DNA of 5,374 nucleotides. Source: Chloroflexota bacterium. GTDB taxonomy: Bacteria; Chloroflexota; Dehalococcoidia; DSTF01; JACRBR01. This document shows positions 3,540 to 5,374 of this stretch, piece after piece (position 1 is the stretch's first letter; each line of letters begins with the position of its first letter). The DNA lies in contig JACRBR010000116.1 in NCBI GenBank assembly GCA_016213125.1, positions 1 through 5,374 of the forward strand, given 5' to 3'. A program made the translations under genes and the position numbers. Below the pieces are notes generated by a model. The model worked only from the letters and a program-made list of their open reading frames with translations. It made no database searches and was not told the DNA's origin.

Positions 3540-4997
3540 CTAGCTCGCCGCGCGCGCCGGCCGTAGCTCCAGCGCCTCCAGGTGTGCCAGCATCGACCGC
3601 GCCGCGATCTTCGCGTCGCGGATCGCCGTTACCACCAGGTCCGCGCCGTTCACGTCGTCCCCGCCGGCGAAGACGCCCCGCCGGTCCGTCTCGCCCGTCT
3701 CGCGGTTGATAGAAAGGATGCCCCACCGGTCATACACCACGCCCTTCGCCGAAGCCGGCACGCACTCGTCAGCGCTGTATCCGATCGCCAGCACCACGCT
3801 GTCCGCTTCCAGCGTGAACTCCGACCCGGGCACGGGCTGTGGACGCCGTCTGCCGCTCTCATCCGGCGGCCCCAGTTCCATGCGTTGCAGTTCGACGCCT
3901 CGCACGCGGCCACTGTTGTTCGACAGGAAGCGCACCGGCGCGCACAGGAACTCGAACTTCACGCCTTCCTCGCGTGCGTGCTGGCGTTCCTCCTCCCGCC
4001 CCACCATCTCCTTCTCTGTGCGGCGATACACAAGCGTCACTTCCGTCGCGCCCAACCGCACGGCCGTGCGCGAGCAGTCCATCGATGTGTCGCCGCCGCC
4101 GATGATCACCACCCGCCGCCCCACGAACAGCGCCTGCCGCATGTCCGCCGGCAGCGCATCGGGCGGCAGGTTCCCGCGCGAAAGGAACTCGGTCGCCTGG
4201 AACACGCCCGTCAGCTCCGCTCCCTCGATCTCCAGTGGATTGCCGACCGATGCCCCGTGTCCCAGGAACACCGCGTCGTACCCTTCGGCCAGCAGTCCGT
4301 CGACGGTGATCGATTCGCCTTCGCCTACGCGAGTGTTCACGCGGAACTCCACCGGCAGCGGCGCCAGCCGTTCCAGCCACTCGTCGACAACTTCCTTCTG
4401 CAGCTTGAAATCAGGGATCCCGTAGCGCAGCACGCCGCCCGCCAGCGGCCACGCGTCGAACACCGTGCAGTGATGCCCGCGTGAGCCCAGGTCCTCCGCG
4501 ATTGTCAGTCCCGCCGGCCCCGCTCCCACGATCGCCACACGGCGACCCGTCGATGCGGGCGTGACTGGCGGCGGCGACTCGTGCCGGCGCGCATCAGCGA
4601 CAAACGCCTCCAGACGGCCGATCGCCACCGGCTTCGCGTTCTTGCCTACCACGCAGTGACCTTCGCACAGACGCTCCTGTGGACAGAGCCGCCCGCACAT
4701 CTCGGACATCGAGTTTGTCCCGTGGAACACCTCCGCCGAGCCCAGCACGTCGCCGTGCTCCAGCTTCCACAGCGCCGCAGGGATGTCATTACCCACCGGA
4801 CATGCCTGCTGACAGGGGGCGGCCGGGCACTGGATGCACCGCTCCGCCTCGACCCTCGCGGTCTCGAGGTTGAGCGGGAGGTACACCTCGCTCCAGTTGT
4901 TGATGCGGGCGTTCGGCGCTTGCTTGGCGATGTGCTGCGCCGGGATCTTCAGACGAGCTTTGCGGTCGACGGGTGGGCGCTCGTGGATTTCAGACAT
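3540..4997 (-). CDS. gltD: GltD-like NADPH:acceptor oxidoreductase (glutamate synthase small-subunit family)
   Basis: This 485-residue cytosolic iron-sulfur flavoprotein is close to the length of E. coli GltD. The N-terminal domain has eight cysteines in two groups: CIQCPAAPCQQACP (54, 57, 62, 66) and CGRLCPQERLCEGHC (101, 105, 111, 115). They can ligate the two [4Fe-4S] clusters of the family. Then come the FAD Rossmann motif VAIVGAGPAGLTIAEDL (GxGxxG at 158-163), the NADPH motif VVIIGGGDTSMDC (300-305) with VYRRTEKEM, and the closing FAD motif GVFAGGDDVNGADLVVTAI (about 443-460). In glutamate synthase this subunit passes electrons from NADPH to the GltB large subunit. No gltB lies in the window, and stand-alone paralogues serve other partners, so the physiological acceptor is open. 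The start at ATG 4997 has AGGG 8 bases upstream. The longer frame to 5057 adds 20 residues unlike the family. Confidence 0.92.
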   Translation of the reverse strand: MSEIHERPPVDRKARLKIPAQHIAKQAPNARINNWSEVYLPLNLETARVEAERCIQCPAAPCQQACPVGNDIPAALWKLEHGDVLGSAEVFHGTNSMSEMCGRLCPQERLCEGHCVVGKNAKPVAIGRLEAFVADARRHESPPPVTPASTGRRVAIVGAGPAGLTIAEDLGSRGHHCTVFDAWPLAGGVLRYGIPDFKLQKEVVDEWLERLAPLPVEFRVNTRVGEGESITVDGLLAEGYDAVFLGHGASVGNPLEIEGAELTGVFQATEFLSRGNLPPDALPADMRQALFVGRRVVIIGGGDTSMDCSRTAVRLGATEVTLVYRRTEKEMVGREEERQHAREEGVKFEFLCAPVRFLSNNSGRVRGVELQRMELGPPDESGRRRPQPVPGSEFTLEADSVVLAIGYSADECVPASAKGVVYDRWGILSINRETGETDRRGVFAGGDDVNGADLVVTAIRDAKIAARSMLAHLEALELRPARAAS

Positions 4998-5254
4998 GGT
5001 CACATCCCTGCGAGGATTGTCGTCAGCGCTCCATGGCCAGCGTACCAAAACCTCCATCGACCGCAGCGCTTATGTCTATCGATTCGACCTATGGGGGCTC
5101 CCTAAGGGCGGGGCCGAAGGCCTCTGTCCATCTCGCCCGCGCTAACTTGACCCCGGATTCGGCGCGGCCCATGCTATCGAGAGATCTCGCCGAGGAGACC
5201 GCGCATCACATCCCTCCCCACGCACCGCCTCCAGACCAGGGCCACAGGCTGACC
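4998..5254. other. Divergent intergenic region between the GltD-like and DUF3090-like genes
   Basis: This 257-base stretch must hold promoters for both directions. For the plus-strand gene a possible -35 is TTGACC (5147-5152), followed 17 bases later by CATGCT, or by TATCGA (5175-5180) preceded by TG. Neither pairing is strong. GAGATCTC (5181-5188) is a perfect 8-bp palindrome just downstream. GGCCGAAGGCC (5112-5122) is a 4-bp hairpin with a 3-base loop. For the minus-strand gene I see only TACGCT (5044-5039) with an upstream TG and no -35 partner. The open frames crossing the region look like shadows, and no gene is supported. Confidence 0.5.
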
Positions 5255-5374
5255 ATGACCAGCGAATTCGGCCTCGCACGGGGCATCGACGTCCAGTCAT
5301 TCGGCCAGCCGGGCCAGCGGACGTTTCGCCTGCGTATCGTCGGTTCCGCGGCCGAAACGGCGTCTATCTGGCTC
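5255..5374 (+). CDS. N-terminal fragment, probable DUF3090 family protein
   Basis: An ATG at 5255 opens a frame that runs to the right edge, giving the first 40 residues: MTSEFGLARGIDVQSFGQPG, then QRTFRLRIVGSAAETASIWL. The GxPGxRTFxL motif followed by a strand ending in IWL is what I recall of DUF3090, an uncharacterised family of Actinobacteria and Chloroflexota whose members begin with this motif and continue LEKEQL just beyond this point. The function of the family is not known to me. The Shine-Dalgarno is weak (AGG about 7 bases upstream). The gene is divergent from the GltD-like flavoprotein and shares its upstream region. The family call rests on one motif in a short fragment. Confidence 0.65.
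   Translation, partial: MTSEFGLARGIDVQSFGQPGQRTFRLRIVGSAAETASIWL

Noticed and set aside
3582..4484. 300-residue plus-strand open frame opposite the GltD-like gene
   Set aside because: It is His/Arg-rich with no family resemblance and lies entirely antisense to a well-supported gene. Such frames are expected in GC-rich DNA.
4581..5145. Plus-strand frames across the GltD-like start and divergent spacer
   Set aside because: They have no recognisable motif, lie mostly antisense to the iron-sulfur domain, and no credible ribosome-binding site was seen.
5181..5188. GAGATCTC palindrome as an operator of the DUF3090-like gene
   Set aside because: A single 8-bp palindrome does not extend further and has no second copy in the region. 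It is recorded only as part of the intergenic description.

Overview
This is a GC-rich bacterial window (roughly two thirds G+C by eye) with compact, strongly polar gene order. Six complete genes lie on the minus strand and are read right to left. They are flanked by two plus-strand genes cut by the window edges. The six are a GltD-like NADPH oxidoreductase, an AhpE-like peroxiredoxin, an HxlR-family regulator and a tight four-gene operon. That operon encodes a non-catalytic hot-dog dehydratase subunit, a catalytic MaoC-type hydratase subunit, a PaaI-type thioesterase and a two-domain sulfurtransferase. The left-edge fragment looks like the C-terminus of an AAA ATPase. The right-edge fragment looks like the N-terminus of a DUF3090 protein, a family known from Actinobacteria and Chloroflexota. 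With the AhpE-like peroxiredoxin and starts that look leaderless, this suggests a high-GC Chloroflexota or actinobacterial genome. I lean to Chloroflexota, but no rRNA or marker gene is present, so this is inference.

Layout: 2-157 (+) ATPase tail. 158-385 is a convergent intergenic region with a long hairpin at 209-260, a good terminator candidate. 386-2509 (-) is the four-gene operon. Its three junctions are all 4-nt stop/start overlaps (ATGA, ATGA, GTGA), so translation is almost certainly coupled. 2510-2567 holds a promoter-like TTGACA / TAGCCT pair whose spacer contains an inverted repeat. 2568-2915 (-) is the HxlR regulator, with its own promoter-like elements. 3019-3465 (-) is the peroxiredoxin, 3540-4997 (-) the GltD-like flavoprotein. 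4998-5254 is a divergent intergenic region. 5255-5374 (+) is the DUF3090 fragment.

How the genes may work together (inference): the two hot-dog subunits probably form a heterodimeric (R)-hydroxyacyl-CoA/ACP dehydratase of the mycobacterial HadA/HadB kind. The thioesterase would release acyl groups from CoA, and the sulfurtransferase handles sulfane sulfur. The regulator has cysteines at the positions used for thiol switching in the HxlR/YodB type, and a peroxiredoxin lies directly upstream of it. The central locus can therefore be read as a thiol- or electrophile-responsive acyl-CoA module. No mobile element, CRISPR array, tRNA or rRNA was seen.
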